From contig JAAYUF010000059.1 of assembly GCA_012517815.1 (NCBI GenBank), forward strand, positions 1 to 64,000: a stretch of DNA of 64,000 nucleotides, given 5' to 3'. The position numbers and the translations under genes are program-made. The notes beneath the pieces were generated by a model. The model had not been told where the DNA came from. It did no database searches and saw nothing but the letters and a program-made list of their open reading frames with translations. Position 1 is the first letter of the stretch, and each line of letters opens with the position of its first letter. Positions 18,145 to 27,581 of this stretch are shown piece by piece. The DNA is from Clostridiales bacterium. GTDB lineage: Bacteria; Bacillota; Clostridia; Christensenellales; Aristaeellaceae.

Positions 18145-19644
18145 TTACAGCATTTTGGCGATGATATCTTCTTCGCCCAGTTCGCGGCTGCGAATGAATT
18201 CGGCGTTGATCTTTCCGTCTTTCATGATCAGGATGCGGTCGCACATCCCCAGGAGTTCCTGAATTTCTTCCGAGATCATCAGGATGGATTTGCCCGCCGC
18301 CCGCAATTCCGCCATCAGCGAGTAGATATCGGCCTTCACCTTTACGTCGATGCCGCGCGTGGGGCTGTCCAGCACCAGAATATCGGAGGCCTTGCCAAGC
18401 CAGCGCGCGACCACGACCTTCTGCTTGTTGCCGCCGGACAAGTCGGACACGAACTGGCCGATGCCAGTCATCTTCACGCTCATGTGGTCCGCGTGCTCGC
18501 CCGCGAAACGGTTGAGCTTCCTTTGCATCAGAACGCCGTTCTCGGCAAGATCGTTGGCCGATGGCAGCACGATGTTGTCGCAGATGGAATCGTTGACGAT
18601 GATCGATTCGTTGTCGCGGTCCTTGGACGCGTAGCCGATGGAGTGTCGGATCGCATCGGGGATGGAGCGGATGGCGGTGCCGTCGGCAAGCGTCACGCTG
18701 CCCTTGCGGTCGTAGGAAGCGCCGAACACCGCCTTGCCCAGCTCGTGCATGCCGCATTCGCTGAGGCCCCCGACGCCAAGGATCTCCCCCCGGTGCAGAT
18801 CGAAGCTCACGTCCTGCAACTGACCGGGCACGGAAACGCCGCGCACGCTGAGCACCATGTCAAGCGGCTTGGTTTCGTCGGGATAATCCGTGCGGTAATA
18901 CCGGCTGCCCAGTTCCCGGCCGACCATCAGGCGCTTGAGCTCGTCCTCCGTCGCGCTTTGGCTTGGGATGGTATCGATCAGTTCCCCGTCGCGCAGGACC
19001 GAGATATGGTCGGTGTGCTGCAACACCTCGTTAAGGTCGTGGGAAATGAAGATTACGGTGCGGTTGTCCGCCCGGGTCGCGTTCATGATCTTGTAAAGCT
19101 CGTCACGGCCGTACTGGCTCAGCGCGGTCGTCGTTTCATCCACAATCAGCACCTGAGGCTTAAAGTAGGTGGCCTTGACGATTTCCACCAGCTTGCGGTC
19201 CTCGAAGTGGAAATGGTCGATCATCAGCGACGCCTTGATGTGCCCGAAGCCGTACTCGTCCAGCAAACGCTGGGCTTCGCGGTTCATCGCCGGCGTGTTT
19301 TTCACGCCCAAGCGGATAAACCGATCCTCGTTGCCCAGAAAAATGTTCTCCGCAACCGTGAGGCCCGACAGGGTTCCCATCTCCTGCACGATGATGGATA
19401 CGCCCGCGCGGTTTGCGTCCACCTGATTGTGCGCGCGTATCTCCTTGCCGTTGAGCATGAACCGGCCGCCGTCGGAATGGTAAATGCCGCACAGCATCGA
19501 GCAAAAGGTGGACTTCCCGGAGCCGTTTTCGCCGATCAGCCCGCGGATTTCCCCGCGTTCAAACTGGAGGGAGACGTGTTTCACGGCATGCGTAATCCCA
19601 AAGGACTTGTCGACGTTTTCCGCGATCAGAATGGGCTGGGCCAT
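18145..19644 (-). CDS. Sugar ABC transporter ATPase (RbsA/AraG/MglA family)
   Basis: A 499-residue tandem ATPase energising the CUT2 importer. The first cassette has Walker A GENGSGKST, but its Walker B region reads LIVDETTTALS instead of DEPT, and its signature region (FHFEDRKLVEIVKA) lacks LSxGQ. The second cassette has a good LSGGNKQKVVVARWL signature and DSPTRGIDV, with a degenerate Walker A (GVGGLSECG), as is usual in this family. The ribosome site and 13-nt spacing place it in one transcript with both permeases. Confidence 0.92.
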   Translation of the reverse strand: MAQPILIAENVDKSFGITHAVKHVSLQFERGEIRGLIGENGSGKSTFCSMLCGIYHSDGGRFMLNGKEIRAHNQVDANRAGVSIIVQEMGTLSGLTVAENIFLGNEDRFIRLGVKNTPAMNREAQRLLDEYGFGHIKASLMIDHFHFEDRKLVEIVKATYFKPQVLIVDETTTALSQYGRDELYKIMNATRADNRTVIFISHDLNEVLQHTDHISVLRDGELIDTIPSQSATEDELKRLMVGRELGSRYYRTDYPDETKPLDMVLSVRGVSVPGQLQDVSFDLHRGEILGVGGLSECGMHELGKAVFGASYDRKGSVTLADGTAIRSIPDAIRHSIGYASKDRDNESIIVNDSICDNIVLPSANDLAENGVLMQRKLNRFAGEHADHMSVKMTGIGQFVSDLSGGNKQKVVVARWLGKASDILVLDSPTRGIDVKVKADIYSLMAELRAAGKSILMISEEIQELLGMCDRILIMKDGKINAEFIRSRELGEEDIIAKML

Positions 19645-19657
19645 GGTCTCGCCTCCT

Positions 19658-20626
19658 TTATTTAGCGATGGCGCCCTTTTGCGGGCGCGCCGTAAACGCG
19701 ACGATCGCCAAGAGCGCGGCGCCGGTCACGATGTTTTGCACGGTCGTGGGCGCGCCGAGCGCTACGAAGCCGTTAAAGATAATGGCGATGATGAACTCCC
19801 CGATGATGATGGCGGGCACGGCCGTGCCGTATTTGCGGAAGGTCAGGCCGAAGAACGTGCCCATCAGCGGCGTGAAGTTGCGGATCATGGAGGCCATGCC
19901 GGTGGTGGCGGTCATCGAGGTGCCGTAGCTGACGGACAGCACCGCCATGATGCCCACAAACACATGGCAAAGCACAAAGCCGATCAGCTTCTGGCGATCC
20001 ACGCGGATGCCCATGTTCTTGGCGGTATATTCATTGCTGCCGATGGCGTAGCAATAGGTTCCGATGCGCGTATGCTTGATGATGAAGTTGGTCAGGAAAA
20101 ACGCGGCAAAAGAAAGCAGTATGTTCCCCGGCGACCGGCCGAACATCTGCAAAGAAGGGTCGAGCATCTGTTTGACACCGCCGGCCACGTAATACGCTGC
20201 GGATTCATAGATGAGCATCAGCCCCACGGTGACGATCATGGAAGGGATATTGAGCTTGATATACAGAAAGCCGTTGAGGAAACCGATCAGCGCGCCGCAC
20301 AGGATGCAGCCCAGCACCAGCCCGGCGTACCCGAAGCTCTTGGAAAAGACGACCCCCACGATGGACGAAAGCACCACGTTGGCGCCGATGGAGAAGTCGA
20401 ACAGCCCCATGACCACGATGAAGTAAAGCCCGCAGGCGCCTACGGAGTAGATGATGGACGATTGGAGATAAAAGAAAAGGTTCTCGGGGCTACCGAAGTT
20501 GTTCGGCGTGAGAACTTTGAAGATGGCAAAGAAAAACGCTGCCATGACCACCAGCAGCCCCAGCCCGTAAAAACGCCCGATCACCCGATTGGTTTTCAGC
20601 TTCTGAAAACGGGCGGCCCAATCCAT
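19658..20626 (-). CDS. Sugar ABC transporter permease (RbsC/AraH family)
   Basis: A 322-residue membrane protein with about nine hydrophobic helices. The conserved family region MGLFDFSIGANVVLSS is near residue 73, followed by GFLNGFLYIKLNIPSMIVT. It partners the permease at 17146-18129 and the ATPase. It is separated from the binding-protein gene by a hairpin that should lower its expression relative to the binding protein. Confidence 0.9.
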   Translation of the reverse strand: MDWAARFQKLKTNRVIGRFYGLGLLVVMAAFFFAIFKVLTPNNFGSPENLFFYLQSSIIYSVGACGLYFIVVMGLFDFSIGANVVLSSIVGVVFSKSFGYAGLVLGCILCGALIGFLNGFLYIKLNIPSMIVTVGLMLIYESAAYYVAGGVKQMLDPSLQMFGRSPGNILLSFAAFFLTNFIIKHTRIGTYCYAIGSNEYTAKNMGIRVDRQKLIGFVLCHVFVGIMAVLSVSYGTSMTATTGMASMIRNFTPLMGTFFGLTFRKYGTAVPAIIIGEFIIAIIFNGFVALGAPTTVQNIVTGAALLAIVAFTARPQKGAIAK

Positions 20627-20664
20627 AGGTATTCCTCCTTAGCGCCTGTCTGCGACAACGATCA

Positions 20665-20697
20665 AAAGATGGGGCTGTTCCAGGGGAACAGCCCCAT
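20665..20697 (-). terminator. Attenuating hairpin between binding protein and permease
   Basis: A 13-bp perfect stem, ATGGGGCTGTTCC (20669-20681) / GGAACAGCCCCAT (20685-20697), loop 3 nt, followed on the minus strand by CTTTTG. Such partial terminators in importer operons yield extra binding-protein mRNA. Confidence 0.85.
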
Positions 20698-20729
20698 TGC
20701 CCAAGCCTTCGCTTGCGCGGGTTTACGCC

Positions 20730-21851
20730 TTACTTGGCGTGGCGCGCCACCACGTCCGAAACGGACAGCGCGGCGCAGGCTTCCTTGAGCTGGTCGATGG
20801 TGTAGTCCGCCATCGCCTTGATCTCGTCGGGATAGTACGGCAGTTCGGTGCCGGTGAAGTACTTGGCGTACGCTTCGTAATCCTCGGGCGAGGCGACGAA
20901 CATGTACGGGAAGATGACTTCATAGAACCCGTCGGTGGAGGTGGGATAGTTGCCGCGAATCGCGTTGTACACCAGCATGAAGGCGAAGAACGGATCCGCG
21001 TAGTGGCCGCCGGACTCCGCGCTCATCGCGCCGGCCTTGAGCTTCTCGCCCAGGTCGGGCAGGAAGTCGGTGGATACCACCTGAATCTTGCCGGTGAGGC
21101 CGAGGCCCTCGATGGCCGCGATCGCGCCAACCAGCGGATCACCGCCGCCGCCGGCGACGATCAGGGCGTCGATGTCCGGGTTCGCGGCGATGATGGCTTC
21201 CGCCGTCGCGCGGCCGGTATCGGAGGTGGTTCTGCCGTACTGCGGCTCAAGCAGGGTCGCCTGATCGGACGGATGCTCGGCGTTCCAGGCTTCGATGCCG
21301 GCTTTGTAGCCTTCCCAACGGCCCAGGAACGTCGCGTCGCCCGGCTCCCAGCCCATCAGGCCGATCTTGCGGGCGCCCTTTTCGCAGACGATCTGCACAA
21401 GACGCTTGCCGTTGTCGGGTTCGGACTCGTGCACCGTGCCGACATAGTACGGGCTGGTCTTGGCCATCTCGTATTCGGTCGGGTTGGCTTCGGCGTTGAT
21501 CACGCGGAAGAACTGTGCCAGATACATCTTGTTATCGGTGCAGGTGTTGATGACGCTCGCCATCTCGGCGGACGAGGAGTTGCAGATGATCATGCCGTCG
21601 CAGCCTGCCATGGCCAGCGTTTCAGCCGACGCGGTCACCTGCTCGGAGACGTGCGCCTGATCGACGTAGACCACGTCCACACCCAGCGTTTCCGCAGCCG
21701 AATCAAGGATTCTTTTTACTTCGCTGCCCAACGTGTCGGTGGAGCTCCAGATGGAAACGCCGATCTTGATCTTGTCTTCGGCGACTGCGTTGACAGCAAT
21801 CAGTCCGAACACCATAGAAAACGCCAGGACTAGTGCCAGTAATTTCTTCAT
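20730..21851 (-). CDS. Sugar ABC transporter substrate-binding protein
   Basis: A 373-residue exported periplasmic-binding-protein-4-type protein. Signal peptide MKKLLALVLAFSMVFGLIAV..AVAED. There is no lipobox Cys, which is unusual for a Gram-positive binding protein, so anchoring is unclear. The mature part begins KIKIGVSIWSSTDTLGSEVKR, as in ribose/galactose-binding proteins, and contains GCDGMIICNSSSAEM and ALIVAGGGGDP. It is the first gene of the operon importer-araA, with a near-consensus promoter. ATG 21851 follows TCAGGAGG at about 10 nt. Confidence 0.9.
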   Translation of the reverse strand: MKKLLALVLAFSMVFGLIAVNAVAEDKIKIGVSIWSSTDTLGSEVKRILDSAAETLGVDVVYVDQAHVSEQVTASAETLAMAGCDGMIICNSSSAEMASVINTCTDNKMYLAQFFRVINAEANPTEYEMAKTSPYYVGTVHESEPDNGKRLVQIVCEKGARKIGLMGWEPGDATFLGRWEGYKAGIEAWNAEHPSDQATLLEPQYGRTTSDTGRATAEAIIAANPDIDALIVAGGGGDPLVGAIAAIEGLGLTGKIQVVSTDFLPDLGEKLKAGAMSAESGGHYADPFFAFMLVYNAIRGNYPTSTDGFYEVIFPYMFVASPEDYEAYAKYFTGTELPYYPDEIKAMADYTIDQLKEACAALSVSDVVARHAK

Positions 21852-21895
21852 GATCCGTTCAACCTCCTGATATAGTTTTGCGTAAGTTTGTACTG

Positions 21896-21924
21896 ATTAT
21901 ACTGTTTGCGTCCCTTTTTGTCAA
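21896..21924 (-). promoter_or_regulatory. Consensus promoter of the sugar importer-araA operon
   Basis: Minus strand TTGACA (21919-21924), 17-bp spacer, TATAAT (21896-21901): a perfect consensus pair. Such a strong promoter in a catabolic operon implies repression, but no clear operator palindrome was found. ATTCTAA (21961-21967) / TTAGAAT (21988-21994) upstream is a weak candidate. Confidence 0.9.
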
Positions 21925-22512
21925 TATATCGGCCCCATGTGTCCGCTATGATGTACGTACATTCTAATCCATTGTGTGATAAGCATTTTAGAATTGTTCA
22001 CTTTCCACTGGCTTCCAATTTTACACTTCGCGCCGAAAAATTTTCACTGATTTTTTCACTGCCTCGATCAGCGCAAGTTATCCGTATCAATTTACGGCGA
22101 AGTCCATAAGCGCCGGCGCGGCATGCGGCCGCCGGGGCCGCGCCGCACAGGGCGGCGGCGGCGGCGCAGCGCCAGTCAAAGCAATGGAAAATAAAGACTT
22201 ACAAGGCGCTGGGCCCTGCGCCAAGGGTATCGTAGCGCAGAGAAACGGCCGCGTGAATATCCCGCGTTGCCGTGCTCTGCCGATCCGGGTCGGTCAGTCC
22301 GGGCCAGACGTTGCGCCGCGCGTTCGCTTCTATCGGATCAATTGCCTCGGTATTCGCCTGTCCGCAGTGGATATTCTTCGATAAGTACGCATTAATTTGA
22401 AAGCAACCTCCGCAAAGGAGCCGGCGACGCCGGAACGCAACCGCCAAAAGGGCGGCTTAACCATGGCCTGTTGAGAAGCCGCCGATTCAGGGTCGGGCAG
22501 AAGAATCGCAAA
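21925..22512. other. Intergenic region without a gene
   Basis: An AT-rich stretch to about 22100, then a very GC-rich patch with a GGC-type triplet run (about 22150-22167). No credible frame seen. Confidence 0.6.
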
Positions 22513-22540
22513 AGCCCGCCCATCGGTTGATGCGCGGGCT
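22509..22540 (-). terminator. Terminator of the SulP gene
   Basis: On the minus strand AGCCCGC..CATC loop AACC GATG..GCGGGCT (22513-22540) followed by TTTTG. It lies about 185 bp past the stop codon. Confidence 0.65.
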
Positions 22541-22724
22541 GATTTCATTCAGGGAAAGCATGGTTCCGATATCGTCCGCCTGGGGCAGGCCGAATCAAAC
22601 AGACCGATCGCCACCCGAAGGTTCGCGGCGTTTCCGCTGCGGTATCTCCGCCGGGAAATCCTTCGCAGCCCGCCGGAAGAAGGCTGGCGCATCGATTTTC
22701 CAAACACGCTCCGCTGCCGGCGTT

Positions 22725-24362
22725 TCACGCCCCCACCACGACCCTGGCCCGCTGCAGCGCCGTATCCAGATGTTCGCAGCAGTTTTCCCTGCCGAGTCTG
22801 TCCAAGAAGCCCGCCTTGGTGAGCATGGCTTCCGGCTGCGCGTTCAGGTGGGACAGGATCATGGTAATCCCGTGCTTGTGGCAGCCTGCGACAATCTGTT
22901 CCAGCGCGTTAAGCGCGGTCACGTCGATGGAATTCACCGAGCGCATGCGCAGAATCATGCACTTGCAATCGTTGATATACAGGTTGCGGGTCAGTTTATC
23001 CGCAACGCCGAAGAACAGCGGTCCCTCCAGTTCAAACACGCGCGTATGCGGCGGCACGTCCATCCCGGCGTCCGTATCCATCTGATCGGCGTCCAGCCAC
23101 GCGCGCACGGCCGTTTCCTCGGTCATGCGCTTGACAAACAGGATACATACCAGCGCCATGCCAACCCCGATGGCTACCACGAGGTCAAACGCCACAGTAA
23201 GCACAAAGGTGGTTACCATGACCAGCATATCGCTTTTAGGCGCGGTTTTGCACACTTTGGCAAACGTGCGCCAGCCGCTCATGTTGTAGGCCACCACGAA
23301 CAGGATCGCCGAGATCACCGGCATAGGGATGAGCGCGGCGTACGGCATCAGCGCCAGCAGCACCCCCAGCAGAACCAGCGCGTGCACCATCCCGGCCACC
23401 GGGGTGCGCCCGCCGTTTTTCACATTGGCGGCCGTGCGCGCGATGGCGCCGGTCGCGGGGATGCCGCCAAAGGCGACCGAAGCGATGTTGCCCAATCCCT
23501 GCGCGACCAATTCCATATCGGAGTTGTGGCGGCTGTTGATCATCCCGTCCGCAACCACGCAGCTGAGCAGGGATTCTATCGCCGCCAGCAGCGCGATGGT
23601 GATCGCGTCCGGGAACAGGGCCGAAACGCGCCCGAAGCTGAGCTCCGGAAGATGAAACGCAGGAAAGCCTCCGGCAATGTCGTACAGATCGCCGATCGTG
23701 TTCACGCGCAGGCCCAGCCCGCGAACCAGCAAAACCCCCGCCAGCACCGCGATGAGCGAGGCGGGTACGCGCTTGCTGACTTTGGGCCACAGGATCAGCA
23801 CCAGCAGGGCCGCCGCGCCTACCAGCAACGCCTGGGGGTTCAGCGTCGCAAAGCTTTGCGTCAGCGCATGGACCTTATCCAGCGTTTCCACGGTACTAGA
23901 CCCCACAGGGTAGGACATGCCCAGAAAATCCTTCAGTTGGCCGATGAAAATGCTCACCGCGATGCCCGCCGTAAACCCGATGGTAACGGTAAACGGAATG
24001 AATCGAATCAGCGAACCCAGCCGAAAGACGCCCATCAGCACCAGCATCAGGCCCGCCATCAGGGTGGCGATCATGAGGCCGTCCATCCCGCTTTTGGCGA
24101 CAATCCCCGCGACGATGGTGGCAAAGGCGGCCGTGGGACCCGCGATTTGCACCCGACTGCCGCCCAGCAGCGATATTGCGAACCCGGCGAAAATCGCGGT
24201 ATAGATCCCCTGTTCGGGCTTGACCCCGGATGCAAGCGCAAGCGCAATGGACAGCGGCAGGGCGATGATCGCGACGATGACGCCGGCTATCAGGTCCCTG
24301 ACAAACTGCTCCCGGGTGTAGTGTTTCATGGTATGCAACAGTTTGGGCCGAAGTATTTGCAT
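22725..24362 (-). CDS. SulP-family anion permease with STAS domain
   Basis: A 545-residue inner-membrane transporter of the SulP/SLC26 family (sulfate, bicarbonate or dicarboxylate). About 12 helices occupy residues 20-400, with RDLIAGVIVAIIALPLSIALA at the start and IAGPTAAFATIV next. The C-terminal STAS domain (about 430-545) includes RMRSVNSIDVTALNALEQ. Start ATG 24362 is set by AGGA about 11 nt upstream; a frame extension upstream would run through the promoter. Substrate undetermined. Confidence 0.9.
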   Translation of the reverse strand: MQILRPKLLHTMKHYTREQFVRDLIAGVIVAIIALPLSIALALASGVKPEQGIYTAIFAGFAISLLGGSRVQIAGPTAAFATIVAGIVAKSGMDGLMIATLMAGLMLVLMGVFRLGSLIRFIPFTVTIGFTAGIAVSIFIGQLKDFLGMSYPVGSSTVETLDKVHALTQSFATLNPQALLVGAAALLVLILWPKVSKRVPASLIAVLAGVLLVRGLGLRVNTIGDLYDIAGGFPAFHLPELSFGRVSALFPDAITIALLAAIESLLSCVVADGMINSRHNSDMELVAQGLGNIASVAFGGIPATGAIARTAANVKNGGRTPVAGMVHALVLLGVLLALMPYAALIPMPVISAILFVVAYNMSGWRTFAKVCKTAPKSDMLVMVTTFVLTVAFDLVVAIGVGMALVCILFVKRMTEETAVRAWLDADQMDTDAGMDVPPHTRVFELEGPLFFGVADKLTRNLYINDCKCMILRMRSVNSIDVTALNALEQIVAGCHKHGITMILSHLNAQPEAMLTKAGFLDRLGRENCCEHLDTALQRARVVVGA

Positions 24363-24414
24363 AACGGCAGGCTTCCTAACCTTTCCATCATTTTTCGCGG
24401 CGGGAAACCCTGAG

Positions 24415-24443
24415 ATTTTATCAGCCATTTCCAGCCCTGTCAA
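24415..24443 (-). promoter_or_regulatory. Promoter of the SulP gene
   Basis: Minus strand TTGACA (24438-24443), 17-bp spacer, TAAAAT (24415-24420). Confidence 0.8.
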
Positions 24444-24695
24444 CGAAAAAAACGGCAAAAAACCACCGTTTCTGGAGGATGTCGCATGTGGTGTCGATCC
24501 GGCCCGATCGGACGGGCGTGACGGGCGAAAACCGCGGTTTTTCAGCGCGCGGACGACGCGGCGCGGGTAGGTTGCATGGCCCGATGCGGTCAAGGAGGTC
24601 TGCGCGTCCATGCAAAGCCGGCATGCACGGGGCTATCGGTCATCATCGCCGGTTATCTGCTCCGGACTCCGCCCGCTCGCGGGTGCACGAGTCGC

Positions 24696-24724
24696 TTCTC
24701 ATTTTCGCCGCGGTATGGTATCAT
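24696..24724 (+). promoter_or_regulatory. Possible promoter of the CdaR-type regulator gene
   Basis: TTCTCA (24696-24701), 17-bp spacer, TATCAT (24719-24724). The -35 is moderate. Apart from this and the SulP promoter, 24363-24787 shows nothing. Confidence 0.5.
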
Positions 24725-24787
24725 GCTTGCAGGGCGCAACAAGGACCCTCGTGAATCCCACCGCCGTTTGACCCGCCGGAGGTTGCC

Positions 24788-25972
24788 ATGAAGTTTCCCA
24801 AACGCAGTTGCATGCAAATCGTCTACGAAGTCAGCGCCGTCATCGGCGAGCAGGTCAACATGATGGACCAGCAGGGCACCATCATCGCCAGCACCGACGC
24901 GAGCCGCATCGGCACCTTTCACGCCGGCGCAAAGCGCGTGGTGGACGAGCGTCTGGAATGCCTGACCATCCACGGTGACGAAGAATACACCGGCGCAAAG
25001 CCCGGGGTCAATCTGCCCCTGCAGTTTCAAAACGACATCATCGGCGTCATCGGAATCACGGGGCCGGAGTCCGCCGTTGGCAAATACGGCCAGATTATAA
25101 AAAAAATGACGGAAATCCTGCTGATGGATATCGCGGTGCGGCAGGAAGTCGACGTCGATCAGCGCATCCGCACCCGGTTCCTCAACGACTGGATACACGG
25201 TTCCCCGCGGGAGATCAACCGGCAGATGGTGGAAAACGGTCGGCAAATCGGCATTGATATCACCGTGCCGCGGCGCGTGATGCTGGTGAGCATCATTCAC
25301 CGCGGCGCGGCCGTGACCGTAGCCCTGCAACGCAGCATCGACGCGGCGGAGGGCAGCGTGCGCAAACAGCTCAGCGCGCTTGGCGACGCCATCGTGTTCA
25401 AATCCGGCAGCGCGCTGGTTTGCTGTCTGCGCCGCGATAGCGACGAGCGCATGCTCTCCATCGCGCGCCTGGTGAAGGAGAGCATCGAACAGGACGTATC
25501 GCTGGCCGTCTGCGTGGGCATCGACGACGAGGTGGAAAGCTTTACCTTCATCAACACGGCCTACCAGCACGCACAAAAAGCGTTGCGCACCTGCCTGCGC
25601 TCGCCCGGCAAGGATGTGCGCCTCTATGACAGCATCAATATGGAAATCTTCTCCGGGGAGATACCGGACCTGATCAAGCTGGAATATGTGCGGCGCATTT
25701 TTCGCAACTGTCCCATGGAGGAAGTCGGCAAATGGATCGTCCTGCTGGATACGTATTACGCCTGCGAGGGTTCCATCACCGAGGCCGCCCAGCACCTGTA
25801 CATCCACAAGAACACGTTGCAGTACCGGCTAAAGCAGCTCTGCGAAAAAACCGGCTACGATCCCCGCAGCATCCGTTTCTCCTCGCTGTATTACAACGCC
25901 ATTCATTTTTACCGTGATATCGCCGAGAAACTGCGCCTTGATTCGGATAACGACGCGCACGACGACGTGTGA
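24788..25972 (+). CDS. CdaR-family (sugar diacid) transcriptional regulator
   Basis: A 394-residue regulator. The N-terminal sugar-diacid recognition domain spans about 5-135. A central GGDEF-like region follows. The C-terminus is a PucR-type helix-turn-helix (about 330-385): ITEAAQHLYIHKNTLQYRLKQL. Family members activate glycerate, glucarate or glycolate genes when the acid binds. It directly precedes GntP permease and glycerate kinase genes on the same strand, so it most likely activates them. ATG 24788 follows GGAGG. Confidence 0.9.
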   Translation: MKFPKRSCMQIVYEVSAVIGEQVNMMDQQGTIIASTDASRIGTFHAGAKRVVDERLECLTIHGDEEYTGAKPGVNLPLQFQNDIIGVIGITGPESAVGKYGQIIKKMTEILLMDIAVRQEVDVDQRIRTRFLNDWIHGSPREINRQMVENGRQIGIDITVPRRVMLVSIIHRGAAVTVALQRSIDAAEGSVRKQLSALGDAIVFKSGSALVCCLRRDSDERMLSIARLVKESIEQDVSLAVCVGIDDEVESFTFINTAYQHAQKALRTCLRSPGKDVRLYDSINMEIFSGEIPDLIKLEYVRRIFRNCPMEEVGKWIVLLDTYYACEGSITEAAQHLYIHKNTLQYRLKQLCEKTGYDPRSIRFSSLYYNAIHFYRDIAEKLRLDSDNDAHDDV

Positions 25973-26041
25973 CTGTTACGCGTACTATAAATTAAATGTA
26001 TTTTTCAGCTCGCATACCATGGCGTTCACGGGCTGTTTGGC

Positions 26042-26047
26042 TATAAT
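26042..26047 (+). promoter_or_regulatory. -10 element of gntP with poor -35
   Basis: TATAAT at 26042-26047 lies 48 bp before the ATG. The -35 position (around 26019-26024, ATGGCG by spacing) has no match to TTGACA. This fits an activator-dependent promoter, as expected under CdaR control. Confidence 0.55.
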
Positions 26048-26094
26048 AATTGGAACAGGCATGTCCAATCAAATTGCATAAGGGGGCACAGGGT

Positions 26095-27477
26095 ATGACA
26101 GGAATTGGTCTTATCATCGTATTCATTCTGGCGATCGTGCTGATGATCGTTGCCATCAGCAAATTCAAAATCCATCCGTTCCTTTCCATTATGGGCATCG
26201 CGCTTCTGTTCGGATTAATCGCGGGCATTCCGCTGTACAAGTACACCGACGCGAACGGCAACGCCGTTTCGGGCATCGCGGACGTGATCGGCGCGGGCTT
26301 TAGCGGAACGTTCAGCAGCATCGGTATTGTCATCATCTTCGGCGCCCTGGTCGGAACGCTGCTGGAGCGCACCGGCGCCGCCCTGAAAATGGCGGACAGC
26401 GTGGTTCGCCTGGTGGGTAAAAAGCATCCCGAACTGGCCATCGAGCTCATGGGCTGGATCGTCTCCGTTCCCGTGTTCTGCGACAGCGGCTTCGTTATCC
26501 TGAACCCCATCCGCAAAGCCATGGTGAAGCGGACCGGCACCAGCAGCGTCGCCATGACCGTGGCGCTGTCCCTGGGCCTGTACATCAGCCACTGCTTTAT
26601 TCCCCCCACGCCGGGCCCCATCGCCGCGGCCGGAACTCTGGGCGTCGGCGACAGCCTGCTGCTGGTAATCGCGCTGGGCGCGCTGGTTTCCATCCCGGCG
26701 CTGATCGCGAGCTACTTCTTCGCCATGCTGATCGGTAAAAAGGTCAAGTCCAGCGAGGACAAGGAAGAGAACGATCAGGTCAAGACCTATGAGCAGCTTG
26801 TGGCCGAATACGGCAAACTGCCTAACGGCTGGCTGGCGTTCGCCCCCATCATCGTGCCGATCCTGCTGATGGCGCTGGCTTCCGCCTTCGCGATGGCCAA
26901 GGTGACCATCCCCCTGCTCGCCTTCCTCGGCACCCCGATCATCGCTCTGGCGGTGGGCGCGATCGTTGCCATCGTCAGCCTGTTTGTGGCCGGCAAGGGC
27001 AAGGATTTCTACGAACTGACCAACGATACCCTCAAGACCGTCGGTCCCATCCTGTTTATCACCGCTGCCGGCGGCGTGCTGGGCAAAGTGATTGCCTCGT
27101 CCGATCTGGTCAACTACATCAAGACCAACGCGGCCGTATTCGAAACGGTTGGCATCTTCTTCCCGTTCGTGCTGGCGGCGATCCTGAAGTCCGCGCAGGG
27201 TTCCTCCACGGTGGCCATTACCACGACGGCCGGTATCGTGGCTCCCATGCTGCCACTGTTGGGTCTTGGCAGCCCCGCGCTCGCTTCCCTGACGGTAATC
27301 GCCATCGGCGCCGGCGCCATGACGGTCTCCCACGCGAACGATTCCTACTTCTGGGTGGTCACCAACTTTGGCGGCATGACGCCGCAGGACGGTTACAAAA
27401 CGCAGACTCTGGGCACGCTGGTGGTCGGTATCGCTTCCATCGTCGGGGTGTTCGTGGTATCGCTGTTCCTGCACTGA
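26095..27477 (+). CDS. GntP-family permease (gluconate/glycerate)
   Basis: A 460-residue membrane transporter with about 12-14 helices. GntP hallmarks include HPFLSIMGIALLFGL at the start, SVPVFCDSGFVILNPI around residue 125 and SHCFIPPTPGPIAAA. It imports a sugar acid with protons. Linkage to a glycerate 2-kinase suggests glycerate as the substrate. ATG 26095 has AGGGGGC 7 nt upstream; the longer frame has no ribosome site. Confidence 0.92.
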   Translation: MTGIGLIIVFILAIVLMIVAISKFKIHPFLSIMGIALLFGLIAGIPLYKYTDANGNAVSGIADVIGAGFSGTFSSIGIVIIFGALVGTLLERTGAALKMADSVVRLVGKKHPELAIELMGWIVSVPVFCDSGFVILNPIRKAMVKRTGTSSVAMTVALSLGLYISHCFIPPTPGPIAAAGTLGVGDSLLLVIALGALVSIPALIASYFFAMLIGKKVKSSEDKEENDQVKTYEQLVAEYGKLPNGWLAFAPIIVPILLMALASAFAMAKVTIPLLAFLGTPIIALAVGAIVAIVSLFVAGKGKDFYELTNDTLKTVGPILFITAAGGVLGKVIASSDLVNYIKTNAAVFETVGIFFPFVLAAILKSAQGSSTVAITTTAGIVAPMLPLLGLGSPALASLTVIAIGAGAMTVSHANDSYFWVVTNFGGMTPQDGYKTQTLGTLVVGIASIVGVFVVSLFLH

Positions 27478-27484
27478 GCCTCGT

Positions 27485-27519
27485 GGGCGGACTGTTTGCA
27501 AGCACAGTCCGCCCTTTTT
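27485..27519 (+). terminator. Terminator after gntP
   Basis: GGGCGGACTG (27485-27494) / CAGTCCGCCC (27505-27514) then TTTTT. It may be partial, since the kinase gene starts 63 bp later with no obvious promoter. Confidence 0.9.
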
Positions 27520-27581
27520 CATGCGCCGAATGCGTTGTTTCTGCAATTTTTACCGGATATTGATTTGTTGGAGTGACGGAA

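Noticed and set aside
16957..19665. 902-codon plus-strand frame opposite the ABC importer
   Set aside because: Antisense of clearly recognisable permease and ATPase genes; composition is His/Gln/Asp-rich, a shadow pattern.
24363..24611. 83-residue N-terminal extension of the SulP protein
   Set aside because: It would pass through the TTGACA-17-TAAAAT promoter and is not similar to SulP N-termini.
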